NCBI GenBank assembly: GCA_027486155.1 | Contig: JAIXPR010000127.1 | Coordinates: 1-19,201 of the forward strand | Direction: 5' to 3' | DNA from: Pseudomonadota bacterium | GTDB taxonomy: Bacteria > Bdellovibrionota_C > UBA2361 > OMII01 | DNA length: 19,201 nucleotides | In this document: one piece after another, positions 5,993-13,857 of the stretch | Numbering within the stretch: the stretch's first letter is position 1 | How the letters are laid out: each line of letters opens with the position of its first letter | The notes under the pieces: generated by a model | Databases searched by the model: none | What the model was told of the DNA's origin: nothing | Seen by the model: the letters and a program-made list of their open reading frames with translations, nothing else | Position numbers and translations under genes: made by a program

Positions 5993-6607
5993 TTACGTTT
6001 TAGCCCCATAGAGCCCTCGTGACCGACAGAAGGCTAGCACGGAGGGTGGTAAAAGTCCCGCGCAGGGAAGCCCCTGAGCCACCATGCCGCGAAGTGTCGT
6101 GCTCGACACCAAGACACCTACGTCGTGGGGCGCTTGCAGCCACGCGTAGGCGCCCTCCTTTGGGAGTTGCTGCTCTACAGTGCCCGGTCGACGAATAACG
6201 ATAAAGCGGGCGATAGCCTGAAGACGGGCGCTATCCCTCCAACACGAAAGATCGCCAAGTAGCTCCTGGCCGAGGATAACGTAGGGAGCGATGCCAGGCT
6301 GTCGTGAGAAATGGTCCACAAGATCGATAGTTCCGTACCCAACGGTTCCCGCCGTGTGCAGATCAGAGACGAACACTCGTGCGTCATGTGGGAACGCCTC
6401 CTCAATCGCGAGTCGAGTCATCGCTAAACGATCCATCGCGGAAACCGATAGCTTCTTGTCGGGCCGATCTCCACTTGGTACCACAACCACCTTATCGACC
6501 TGGCCACTCGCTAAGAGCTGCCCGATCGTCGCGAGATGTCCATTATGAATAGGGTCGAACGCTCCACCGTAGATAGCTAGTCGTGTTGTCTGAGCGTCCA
6601 CAGCCAC
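5993..6607 (-). CDS. nadD: Nicotinate-nucleotide adenylyltransferase (NadD)
   Basis: NadD joins nicotinate mononucleotide and ATP to make deamido-NAD, the step before NadE. With the start used here the protein has 204 residues, normal for NadD. It opens with the nucleotidyltransferase signature YGGAFDPIHNGH (residues 13-24) and ends with the family motif SSTTLR in LVSSTTLRGMVAQG. I chose GTG at 6607 because it shares one base with the nadE stop (TAGTG) and has AGAGG and GAAGG just upstream. A longer frame to ATG 6685 would run 79 bases into nadE, and its extra residues do not look like NadD. A second GTG at 6601 is also possible. The one-base overlap suggests translational coupling, so both enzymes of the pathway end would be made together. 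Confidence 0.93.
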   Translation of the reverse strand: MAVDAQTTRLAIYGGAFDPIHNGHLATIGQLLASGQVDKVVVVPSGDRPDKKLSVSAMDRLAMTRLAIEEAFPHDARVFVSDLHTAGTVGYGTIDLVDHFSRQPGIAPYVILGQELLGDLSCWRDSARLQAIARFIVIRRPGTVEQQLPKEGAYAWLQAPHDVGVLVSSTTLRGMVAQGLPCAGLLPPSVLAFCRSRGLYGAKT

Positions 6608-8589
6608 TACCTTCGCCTCTTTTTTGGAACTGATAGTTCGCGCAAGTCCTCCGCGTATCCACCCGACAGGATCGGAAACCGACACCAGCTCTTCGGATCG
6701 AGACTCTCGTCGTCTAGATGGAATGCCGGCGCGTACCGTTCACGCTTCCACTGCGTAGCGCTCCATAGTTTAAAAAATCGAACAACCCAGGCGGTTAGAT
6801 CACTCTCCTTAAATCGCGTTCGATACTGCTCGTTAATGAGCGCGAGTACATCCTCTGGCAGCAGTTTGTCGCGAATCGCGAAGCGCTCGATCGAATCGAG
6901 GACCTCGTATGGCATGAGGTCCTTCTCATCCGTTTGCTTTTCCTTCTGAGGCCGGAGCTCCGCGGTGGGTGCCTGCACATTAACCTGCTTGAGCGAGGGG
7001 TACTTGCGAAGGCCCTCTGGCCCTTCCCTCTCAAGCCACACGAGCCATTTCCGGAGATATGCTTTATCGATCCCCCCAAGAGGACTCAGCCCTCCGCTGC
7101 TATCACCATCCATCGTGGTGTATCCAACAGCGGCCTCGCTTCGATTGCTCGTACTCAGCAGCAGCGCCTTTCGTAGATTGGTCAATAACCATACCGACGG
7201 AGAACGCACACGAGCTTGAATGTTTTGGCGCGCGATATCGTGTGCCTGCCACGAGAGCTCAATCCCTGTCGCTTTCGAAATAAGATCCTCATAGCTTGCG
7301 ACAAGTGGGGCGATGTCGACATCAAAGAACTCCGCGCCCAACTCCTTTGCGAGTCCCGCCGCGGCGTCATGGGTCGTCTTGGAGCTGTTGGCCGCGTGTT
7401 GGTAGATGCAGCCCAGAATTTTTTTCATAACCTGCGCGCGGTTTTTGGCGCTCTTCATCCACGAGATGTACGAGAGCTTCTTAGCGAATCCCGAGAAACC
7501 AAGCTCCTTACAGGCGCGCTCAACCATCAAGGCTACAAGACAGCTCGCCGCGCTTGAGTCGACCCCGCCACTCAGCGAAACGACGAACCCCTCGCTTCGA
7601 CTCTTCCGGAGATAGTCGAAGAGACCGAGCGTCACGGCCTGCGTAAACTCCTCGTGCTTCGAAAGCGGCGCGCAATCAGATGAGTTAGCGCCCCTTCGAG
7701 TGCGGCTGAGCCTTACGCCGGAAACGGCGACGCGACGAACCTCACTCTGAAGCGATGAACTCACATGCGCGTCCCGTCGACGCGCACCACGGGTACGTTC
7801 AAGATCAATCACGCCTGCTGTAACGACGACATCTTTAAAGGAGAAGCGGGGTCCCTCCCGCACAACCTCGCCGTCAGAACAGATCAAGGCATCACCATCA
7901 TAGATAATTCGACCAGCCTCACACCCAAGGAGGTTAGCGTAAAGGTATCCGACGCCAAACAAGCGAGAGCCCTCGACGGCTAGGCGCTTTCGCACCTCGC
8001 TCTTGCCGAATGAAAAGTGACTGGCGCTTAGGTTGAGAATTATATCGACTCCGCTTTGAGCGAGTCTCAATCCGGGACGGTCAGCGACCCATGCGTCTTC
8101 GCAGATCTCAAACCCGATCGTAATACCATCGATAGAAAATACGAGGTCTCCAACTGGAACCTCGCGTCCCGCAACAGAGAGAGTGGTTGACACACCACGA
8201 GGCCACTCCTTGAACCATCGAGGCTCGTAGTGGACACCATCTCCCGCGAGATGTTGCTTGCCGACAAAACCGACGATCTTGCCATTTGCGGCGACCCCAG
8301 CAACGTTGTACACGACTCCAGACACCGCGAGCGGTAGCCCAAACGCCACTACGATCCCCTTCGCCTCCCGCGCTACCTTGGTAGCGTACTCTAGCGCGCG
8401 CTCAACTACCCCTGTCGAAAAGAAGGCGTCCTCGCAGCCATATCCAGTTACACACAGCTCGGGCAGGCAGAGAAGCTGGGCGCCCTGCGATCGGGCTACT
8501 CGTATCGCCTCGCGTATGTTCGCAAGGTTCCCATCCCACGAGAGAGGGGTTTGATTAAGAGCTGCTGAGGCGACAAGGATCCGTTCCAT
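6607..8589 (-). CDS. nadE: Glutamine-dependent NAD+ synthetase (NadE, two-domain form)
   Basis: NadE amidates deamido-NAD to NAD+ with ATP, taking ammonia from glutamine. The 660-residue protein has an N-terminal nitrilase-type glutaminase domain with the catalytic triad visible: Glu44 in LPELCVTGY, Lys111 in GKQHL and Cys163 in FEICEDAW. The synthetase domain starts near residue 315 and has the ATP pyrophosphatase P-loop SGGVDSS at 340-346. It also has the family blocks STSNRSEAAVGY and GDSSGGLSPLGGIDK, and the C-terminal AELRPQKEKQTDEKDLMPYEVLD. Length agrees with the long glutamine-using form, not the short ammonia-only one. The start is ATG 8589; no strong ribosome site is seen. It is first in a minus-strand operon with nadD and a rhodanese. 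Confidence 0.97.
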   Translation of the reverse strand: MERILVASAALNQTPLSWDGNLANIREAIRVARSQGAQLLCLPELCVTGYGCEDAFFSTGVVERALEYATKVAREAKGIVVAFGLPLAVSGVVYNVAGVAANGKIVGFVGKQHLAGDGVHYEPRWFKEWPRGVSTTLSVAGREVPVGDLVFSIDGITIGFEICEDAWVADRPGLRLAQSGVDIILNLSASHFSFGKSEVRKRLAVEGSRLFGVGYLYANLLGCEAGRIIYDGDALICSDGEVVREGPRFSFKDVVVTAGVIDLERTRGARRRDAHVSSSLQSEVRRVAVSGVRLSRTRRGANSSDCAPLSKHEEFTQAVTLGLFDYLRKSRSEGFVVSLSGGVDSSAASCLVALMVERACKELGFSGFAKKLSYISWMKSAKNRAQVMKKILGCIYQHAANSSKTTHDAAAGLAKELGAEFFDVDIAPLVASYEDLISKATGIELSWQAHDIARQNIQARVRSPSVWLLTNLRKALLLSTSNRSEAAVGYTTMDGDSSGGLSPLGGIDKAYLRKWLVWLEREGPEGLRKYPSLKQVNVQAPTAELRPQKEKQTDEKDLMPYEVLDSIERFAIRDKLLPEDVLALINEQYRTRFKESDLTAWVVRFFKLWSATQWKRERYAPAFHLDDESLDPKSWCRFPILSGGYAEDLRELSVPKKRRR

Positions 8590-8647
8590 ATGATTCGAAT
8601 GGGTTACTCTACCACGCCATCTCTAGCATCGGCATAAGCAGGTCATA

Positions 8648-8676
8648 ATTTTAATGGTTTAGCGGTATCGGGTCGA
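8648..8676 (-). promoter_or_regulatory. Candidate sigma70-type promoter for nadE-nadD
   Basis: On the minus strand TCGACC (plus 8671-8676, 4/6) and TAAAAT (plus 8648-8653, 5/6) are exactly 17 bases apart. Transcription would start near 8641, about 50 bases before the nadE ATG. This is the best pair in the 239-base gap between the divergent genes. Confidence 0.5.
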
Positions 8677-8828
8677 ATCGTGCCTGTAGGGATCGCGATC
8701 GCGCATCGTTACAATCTTTCGTAAGATCAGTTCCTTACAGCCACCTCGGCCGATCTCTGCTCTTAAACACCGTTACTTTTCGCTCAAATCGATTCCACAC
8801 CCCGCCGTTCTGAAGTAATTTGGTGCGA

Positions 8829-9452
8829 ATGAATTTTCGTATCCCCGATCTTATCGCTCGAATCAAACTCGTGAGCTTTAGTCCCCGACTCTGCTGGGAC
8901 ACCATATCACGCGAACATCCCACAGCGCGCGTCACTGGACTTTCCCTTGTAGGCCCACTCGCGGTCATTGCCGTCATCGGCCCCGTCCTCGGTCATCTGC
9001 TCTTCGGCGTAGACGTTGAGTTCTTTGGCCTCTGGCGAGCCCCCTTCTTTTACGCCCTGACCAATCAATCACTCGAAATTTCGATGATGATCGCGTCGCT
9101 CTTCATCGATGGTTGGATGTTGCACAAGCTCGCTCCACATTTTCATCGAACGGTCTCGTTTGATCGCGCCCTCTCAACAGTCGCAAACGCCGCCATCCCC
9201 GGCTTCGTCGCATGGGCACTCGGAATCATTCCCGGTCTCCTAGCTGTTAGGTTTCTCGCCTTCATGTACTGCTTCTACATCCTCTTTGTCGGCGTCGATA
9301 AGATGATTGAGGTGAATCCGAACGCGCCGAAGAACGATACGAAGCTCTCCTTCTTCTCAGCCGCGTTAGGTCTGATGTTGATAATTCATATCGTGATGCA
9401 CGCGCTGGTTGAGCCGATGACCCCATCGCCATTTTTCGACATCGCTCAGTAG
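8829..9452 (+). CDS. Yip1 family integral membrane protein
   Basis: The 207-residue protein resembles bacterial Yip1-domain proteins. It has a short N-terminal cytosolic part containing CWDTISREHP (a W-x-x-I block followed by P is usual here), then about five hydrophobic segments covering roughly residues 38-62, 80-97, 120-142, 145-160 and 174-194. The function of bacterial members is unknown; eukaryotic Yip1 proteins act in vesicle traffic, but that role does not carry over. I used ATG 8829; TTG 8820 and GTG 8823 in the same frame are alternatives and no ribosome site settles it. The gene is divergent from nadE and 101 bases ahead of the large exported dehydrogenase on the same strand. The two may or may not share a transcript. 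Confidence 0.75.
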   Translation: MNFRIPDLIARIKLVSFSPRLCWDTISREHPTARVTGLSLVGPLAVIAVIGPVLGHLLFGVDVEFFGLWRAPFFYALTNQSLEISMMIASLFIDGWMLHKLAPHFHRTVSFDRALSTVANAAIPGFVAWALGIIPGLLAVRFLAFMYCFYILFVGVDKMIEVNPNAPKNDTKLSFFSAALGLMLIIHIVMHALVEPMTPSPFFDIAQ

Positions 9453-9481
9453 CCGACTCATCCTTCCTGCGCCTCCTCATG

Positions 9482-9509
9482 CTGACTTCGCTTGGAAGTG
9501 CAGTATACC
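9482..9509 (+). promoter_or_regulatory. Possible promoter for the exported dehydrogenase gene
   Basis: CTGACT (9482-9487) and TATACC (9504-9509) are 16 bases apart, each 4/6 to consensus, and lie about 45 bases upstream of the ATG at 9554. This would let the gene be expressed separately from the Yip1 gene. It is a weak call made by eye. Confidence 0.3.
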
Positions 9510-9553
9510 CGTACCCGTTGTGCCACCCACTCCACCGATTTTGGAGATTCTCT

Positions 9554-12500
9554 ATGAAACCTTATCGTAGACTCGCCGCGACGCTCACGATTGTGTGTTG
9601 TGTTCTGTTCGCGCCTCCCCCGTTAAGTTGGGCCCAATCGGTACTCGTCCCCGATAGTGGATTCGTTGAGGAGGCGATCCTAACAGGTCTCCCCCCGGCG
9701 ACGGCGATCGCGTTTGGCCCAGAGGATCGAACATACCTGGCGCTTAAAGAGGGCATTGTCAGAGTCGCCAAAAGTGGAACCCTACTCGCTACACCATTCA
9801 TCGACATTTCAGCCATGACCAATAGGCGCACGGACCGTGGGTTGGGCGGCATCGCGCTTGATCCGCAATTCCCTACGCGCCCGTATGTGTATCTTTTCTT
9901 TACCTACGATCCACCGGAGCTGCTCGCGGATGACACAGCTCCCCGCGTCTCCAGACTGATCCGGGTTCAGGCCGATGCCGCAAAGAACTACAACGTAGCT
10001 CTTCCCGGTTCAATCGAGGTTATTCTGGGGAAAAATAGCACCGCCCAAAATACCGCATCACAGATCGCTGTAGGAACGACGATAATTCCTGAGCCCGCCT
10101 CATGTATGACTGGGCTCACCATGGATGGAGCTCCGATTGAGGATTGTCTGCCGAGTGACGAACTATCTCACAGCGCAGGTACCATCATATTTGGAGCTGA
10201 TGGCTATCTCTACGCCTCTCACGGTGATGGATCATCCTACAGCGGCTCGTCCAAGCCGTCACTCCGCAGCCAAATGATTGACTCCCTAGCTGGTAAGATA
10301 CTGCGTATCGATCCCAATACCGGACAGGGAGTGCCCGGAAATCCTTTCTTCGATCCAGCTAATCCGGGCTCAAACCGCTCCCGAGTGTGGTCGTACGGTA
10401 TGCGCAATCCTTTTCGGATTACGGTCGATCCAGCTACCGGACAGGTGTATCAGGGCGATGTAGGCACAAGCTCTTGGGAGGAGGTTAATGCCGGAAAGGG
10501 AACGAACCACGGATGGCCGTGCTATGAAGGTGGCAACACCACCAATAGCACCATCGGAACCGGTAACACAGTAAGTATGGTTAACACCGCGTTCAAGGAA
10601 TTTTCCAGAACCTCAGCGTTTTGCGGAGCCCTCTACAACCAAGGCCTCGGCGCGGTCACCGCCCCACTCTTCGCCTACAAACATCCAGTGGACGCGAATG
10701 GAAAAGATTTAGGTGCCTCCATAACGGGAGTAGCGTTTTATCCTGGCACAACCTATCCAGCCAAGTTCCGCGGCTCGCTCTTTATCGCGGATTACGCACA
10801 ACGTTCCATTCGCTACCTCACCTTCGATACAAAAGGATTTCCAACGGTCAATCCGTTCGCGAATGAGACCTCTGCCTCCTCAGGGCCCGTTCAACTTATC
10901 ATCGGACCTGATACAAATCTGTACGCGGTGTTCCTTGATCTCGTTACCCGCAAAAGTCAGGTCAGACGGTATAGGTACACCGGTTCAAGCAATACGCCCC
11001 CAACGGTAGTCCTTAAAGCTAACCCAACCGGCGGCTCGATCCCGCTCGCGGTAAACTTCAGCACAGCGGGAACAAGTGACGCTGACGGTCAATCACTCAC
11101 CTATTCTTGGGACTTCGGCGATGGCACCGGCGCAGGTGAAACGTCGGCTAATCCCGTGCACGTCTACCAAACGGTGGGTACCTTTGAGGCGAGGGTTGTC
11201 GTAAAGGAAACCACCGCTCCATTTGCCGAATCTACGACCGATGTAACGATCCGCACCGGCGTAACACCTCCTCGAGTGCATATTGTTTCTCCAACACCTG
11301 ATACAACCTACGCCATCGGTGACACTATCTCGTTCTCCGGATACGCCGAGTTCGATGGCGTTCGGGTTCCCGATAGCACCCTCACATGGACCGTTATCCA
11401 ACAACACAATCTTCACGAGCACCTCGTTGACGAGATCTCCGGCGTGAGCTCTGGAAGCTTCCAAACATCGGAGCACTCAGACAATACGAGATTCATGGTG
11501 TGCCTCTATGCGACAGCGGGAATCGGGCTTGATGACCAAAAGTGCGTAACGATTCAACCCCGCACGATCGATACTACATTCCTCAGTGACCCAACTGGAG
11601 CGGAGATGACCTATGTTGATGAGGAGCTTCAGTTCCTCACGCCGTACATCGCCAAGCCGATTGAGAACTCCCAACAAACGGTAATTGCTCCCCTGATTCA
11701 TCAGTCTCGAAGCTTCTCAAAATGGAACGATGGGTCCACGAATCGCGAGAAGGCGTTCACGGTAGGAGCCACACCCAAGGAATTCCAGGCGCTCTATGAA
11801 AACCGACCTCCGACCTCCGTCATCACAGCATCGCAACTGGCGGGCCCCGCTCCATTCACGGTCACATTGTCAGCCGCTACCTCACGAGACCCTGAGGACA
11901 CGGGATTACGATACTCGTGGAGTATCGGAGGCTCGCAATTCGCCAACACAGTGACAACGAGCCAAACGTTCACTCAGCCAGGGCAATATCCGATTACTTT
12001 GCGGGTTATTGACTCCCTAGGTTCTTACACCGAGGTCATGAACACGGTTATCGTGTATGACCCGACGGCGATTAATAAGGCGCCCATCGTTAGCGCACCA
12101 CTTCCACGAATGACCCGACTAGGCAACTCGTTTACAATTAACGGAAGTGTGTCTGATGACGGGCTACCGGTCGGCGTTTTGAATACTCTATGGTCGAGGA
12201 TTCGGGGTCCGGGTTCCCTCGATTTTAGCAGCGCCACTCGCGTCACTACAGGTGTCACACCAACAACGATCGGAACGTATCTTATTAAACTGGAGAGCAA
12301 CGACTCCATACTTCGTACGGGGCAAAACACGCTCGTAACCGTAAATCCATCTGTCGTGCCATTTTCAGTTACGAGTTTTTCGCTCGTAAACGCCGAGACC
12401 GATCAGGTTATTCCTGGCTACGAAACCATCAAGAATGGAGCTATAATTGGACTTTCAAATCTTGGAACGACCGCGATTAACATACGAGCCAACACGCAAG

Positions 12501-13822
12501 GAAGTGGGATCGGCAGCGTCGTGTTTCTCCAGGATGCCGTGGCGACCTCAAGCGATGCTTCACTCCCCTACTCCATCGAACCAAGTGCTTCGTCTGACTT
12601 TCCCGCATGGGCGTACACCCGCAAGCGGTATCTCGTAACGGCCGTGCCGTTCTCCTTAGCTGGGGGACAAGGAACTCAGGGCGACGCGTTGAGCATTCAA
12701 TTTACATTGGCCGCGTCACCCGTTACAAATACTGCGCCTACGGCGTTGATAAAGACCAATCCTCTCACGGGAACGCCCCCTCTGGCCGTGACGTTCGACG
12801 GCTCAAGCTCGACGGATCCGCAAAACGAGCCGTTGACGTACCTCTGGGAATTTCCTGACGGGACAACATCAACTCGCGGATTCACGAGCAAAACATTCTC
12901 CCTAGCGGGCACGTACCCGGTTCGATTGACCGTTCGCGATCCCTCCGGCTTAACGGGGACATCCACAGCGAACATAACGGTCGGGGATCTTCCCCCTGCC
13001 ACACCGACGCCCACACCAACGTCAACAGCAACAGCAACGCCTAGACCGACGACTACGCCAACACCAACCGCAACATCAACACCAACCATCACGCCGACTG
13101 CGACAACCACACGCACACCCACACCGACGGCCACGCGAACGTCCACCCCTACTGCAACACCCACTCCGAGGAGTGTGAATGTCGCCCCTTCCGTCGACCC
13201 TGGGCTCCCTCAAACACTCGTTTTCGGTAATCCGATTACGCTAACCGGAACGGTCAGGGATGATGGCCTCCCTAGCAATACCTTGAGCATCCTGTGGTCT
13301 GGGGCGCGAGGACCAGGTAGCTTAACATTCTCACAACCAACAAAAGCGATCACAGGGGTGACCCCTTCAGGCCAGGGAACCTATCTTGTTAAACTTGAGG
13401 CGAGCGACTCTCTCCTACGAACAACCAGGAACGGCCTATTTACGGTAAATCCGCCGAATACGACCTTTGGCGTCTCAAGCTTTACCCTCATTAACTCGGC
13501 TACGGGTCAGCCATTTCCGGGGTATGAGAACATACCCAGCGGCGCCGTGGTCACGCTGAGTAATCTTGGAACAACGCCAAAAATTAACGTACGAGCAAAT
13601 CTATCTGGCTCGGGCGCGGCGAGCGTACGCTGGCTAAGTGACGCGGCTCCCCTCTCGCTCGACAACACCGCGCCATTCGCTATCGCACCGAGTAGTGGAA
13701 GTACATATCCTGAGTGGCTCTACGCGAAACAGACCTACCGGCTCACGGCGGTGCCCTTTTCCGGAGCGAACGCAAGCGGCACCCAGGGAGCAGCTCTCTC
13801 AATCCAGTTCACGTTGAGATAG
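9554..13822 (+). CDS. Exported PQQ-type sugar dehydrogenase with PKD-like domains and a duplicated C-terminal module
   Basis: This 1422-residue protein starts with a Sec signal peptide (residues 1-27, likely cut in SWA-QS). GGAG seven bases before ATG 9554 supports this start over the in-frame ATG 9479. Residues about 37-475 are a glucose/sorbosone dehydrogenase beta-propeller: GLGGIALDPQF, SHSAGTIIFGADGYLYASHGDG with a likely catalytic His206, GMRNPFR with Arg284, and WEEVNAGKGTNHGWP. Such enzymes oxidise sugars with PQQ in the periplasm or outside; substrate and cofactor use are inferred, and no pqq genes are in the window. Then come a PKD domain (about 480-570, YSWDFGDGT), an Ig-like stretch, a second PKD-like domain (about 751-837), module copy A (842-1055), another PKD (1058-1145, YLWEFPDGT), a Thr/Pro linker (1146-1207) and module copy B (1208-1422). 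No sorting tail or anchor is seen at the C-terminus. Confidence 0.9.
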   Translation: MKPYRRLAATLTIVCCVLFAPPPLSWAQSVLVPDSGFVEEAILTGLPPATAIAFGPEDRTYLALKEGIVRVAKSGTLLATPFIDISAMTNRRTDRGLGGIALDPQFPTRPYVYLFFTYDPPELLADDTAPRVSRLIRVQADAAKNYNVALPGSIEVILGKNSTAQNTASQIAVGTTIIPEPASCMTGLTMDGAPIEDCLPSDELSHSAGTIIFGADGYLYASHGDGSSYSGSSKPSLRSQMIDSLAGKILRIDPNTGQGVPGNPFFDPANPGSNRSRVWSYGMRNPFRITVDPATGQVYQGDVGTSSWEEVNAGKGTNHGWPCYEGGNTTNSTIGTGNTVSMVNTAFKEFSRTSAFCGALYNQGLGAVTAPLFAYKHPVDANGKDLGASITGVAFYPGTTYPAKFRGSLFIADYAQRSIRYLTFDTKGFPTVNPFANETSASSGPVQLIIGPDTNLYAVFLDLVTRKSQVRRYRYTGSSNTPPTVVLKANPTGGSIPLAVNFSTAGTSDADGQSLTYSWDFGDGTGAGETSANPVHVYQTVGTFEARVVVKETTAPFAESTTDVTIRTGVTPPRVHIVSPTPDTTYAIGDTISFSGYAEFDGVRVPDSTLTWTVIQQHNLHEHLVDEISGVSSGSFQTSEHSDNTRFMVCLYATAGIGLDDQKCVTIQPRTIDTTFLSDPTGAEMTYVDEELQFLTPYIAKPIENSQQTVIAPLIHQSRSFSKWNDGSTNREKAFTVGATPKEFQALYENRPPTSVITASQLAGPAPFTVTLSAATSRDPEDTGLRYSWSIGGSQFANTVTTSQTFTQPGQYPITLRVIDSLGSYTEVMNTVIVYDPTAINKAPIVSAPLPRMTRLGNSFTINGSVSDDGLPVGVLNTLWSRIRGPGSLDFSSATRVTTGVTPTTIGTYLIKLESNDSILRTGQNTLVTVNPSVVPFSVTSFSLVNAETDQVIPGYETIKNGAIIGLSNLGTTAINIRANTQGSGIGSVVFLQDAVATSSDASLPYSIEPSASSDFPAWAYTRKRYLVTAVPFSLAGGQGTQGDALSIQFTLAASPVTNTAPTALIKTNPLTGTPPLAVTFDGSSSTDPQNEPLTYLWEFPDGTTSTRGFTSKTFSLAGTYPVRLTVRDPSGLTGTSTANITVGDLPPATPTPTPTSTATATPRPTTTPTPTATSTPTITPTATTTRTPTPTATRTSTPTATPTPRSVNVAPSVDPGLPQTLVFGNPITLTGTVRDDGLPSNTLSILWSGARGPGSLTFSQPTKAITGVTPSGQGTYLVKLEASDSLLRTTRNGLFTVNPPNTTFGVSSFTLINSATGQPFPGYENIPSGAVVTLSNLGTTPKINVRANLSGSGAASVRWLSDAAPLSLDNTAPFAIAPSSGSTYPEWLYAKQTYRLTAVPFSGANASGTQGAALSIQFTLR
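12079..12711 (+). repeat. Internal duplicated module, copy A
   Basis: The encoded stretch joins a K319/PKD-like domain (VSDDGLP, WSRIRGPGSLDF, GTYLIKLESNDSILRT) to a second domain (VTSFSLVNAETDQVIPGYE, LSNLGTTAINIRAN, RYLVTAVPFS, GTQGDALSIQFTL). The same two domains recur in the same order at 13177-13819. Both domain types are familiar from exported sugar-binding or sugar-oxidising proteins. Confidence 0.85.
12991..13173 (+). repeat. Thr/Pro-rich linker coded by low-complexity DNA
   Basis: About 60 residues of nearly pure Thr, Pro, Ala and Ser, such as TPTPTPTST and TPTPTATRT, coded by a stretch whose plus strand is mostly A and C with repeated ACC/ACG/ACA/CCN codons. This is a flexible extracytoplasmic spacer of the kind found between domains of secreted enzymes. 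The DNA is slippage-prone, so its length may vary between strains. Confidence 0.9.
13177..13819 (+). repeat. Internal duplicated module, copy B
   Basis: This is the second copy of the two-domain unit at 12079-12711. It keeps VRDDGLP, RGPGSLTF, GVTP, GTYLVKLEASDSLLRT, FGVSSFTLINSATGQPFPGYE, LSNLGTTPKINVRAN, YRLTAVPFS and GTQGAALSIQFTL, and ends the protein. The copies have diverged in many positions, so the duplication is not recent. Confidence 0.85.
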
Positions 13823-13857
13823 CGAAGAAGCGGGATTACAAGAGCGTTGATGAGTGC

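Noticed and set aside
8692..8703. GCGATCGC octamer
   Set aside because: A single copy within a GATCGCGATCGC stretch is expected by chance and does not indicate HIP1-type enrichment.
9479..9553. Upstream in-frame ATG that would extend the exported dehydrogenase by 25 residues
   Set aside because: The extension would bury the signal peptide behind a non-signal stretch; the ATG at 9554 has a good ribosome site and starts a textbook signal peptide.
12991..13173. Short-period repeats that could suggest a CRISPR or VNTR array
   Set aside because: They are in frame and encode a Thr/Pro linker; there are no fixed-length spacers.
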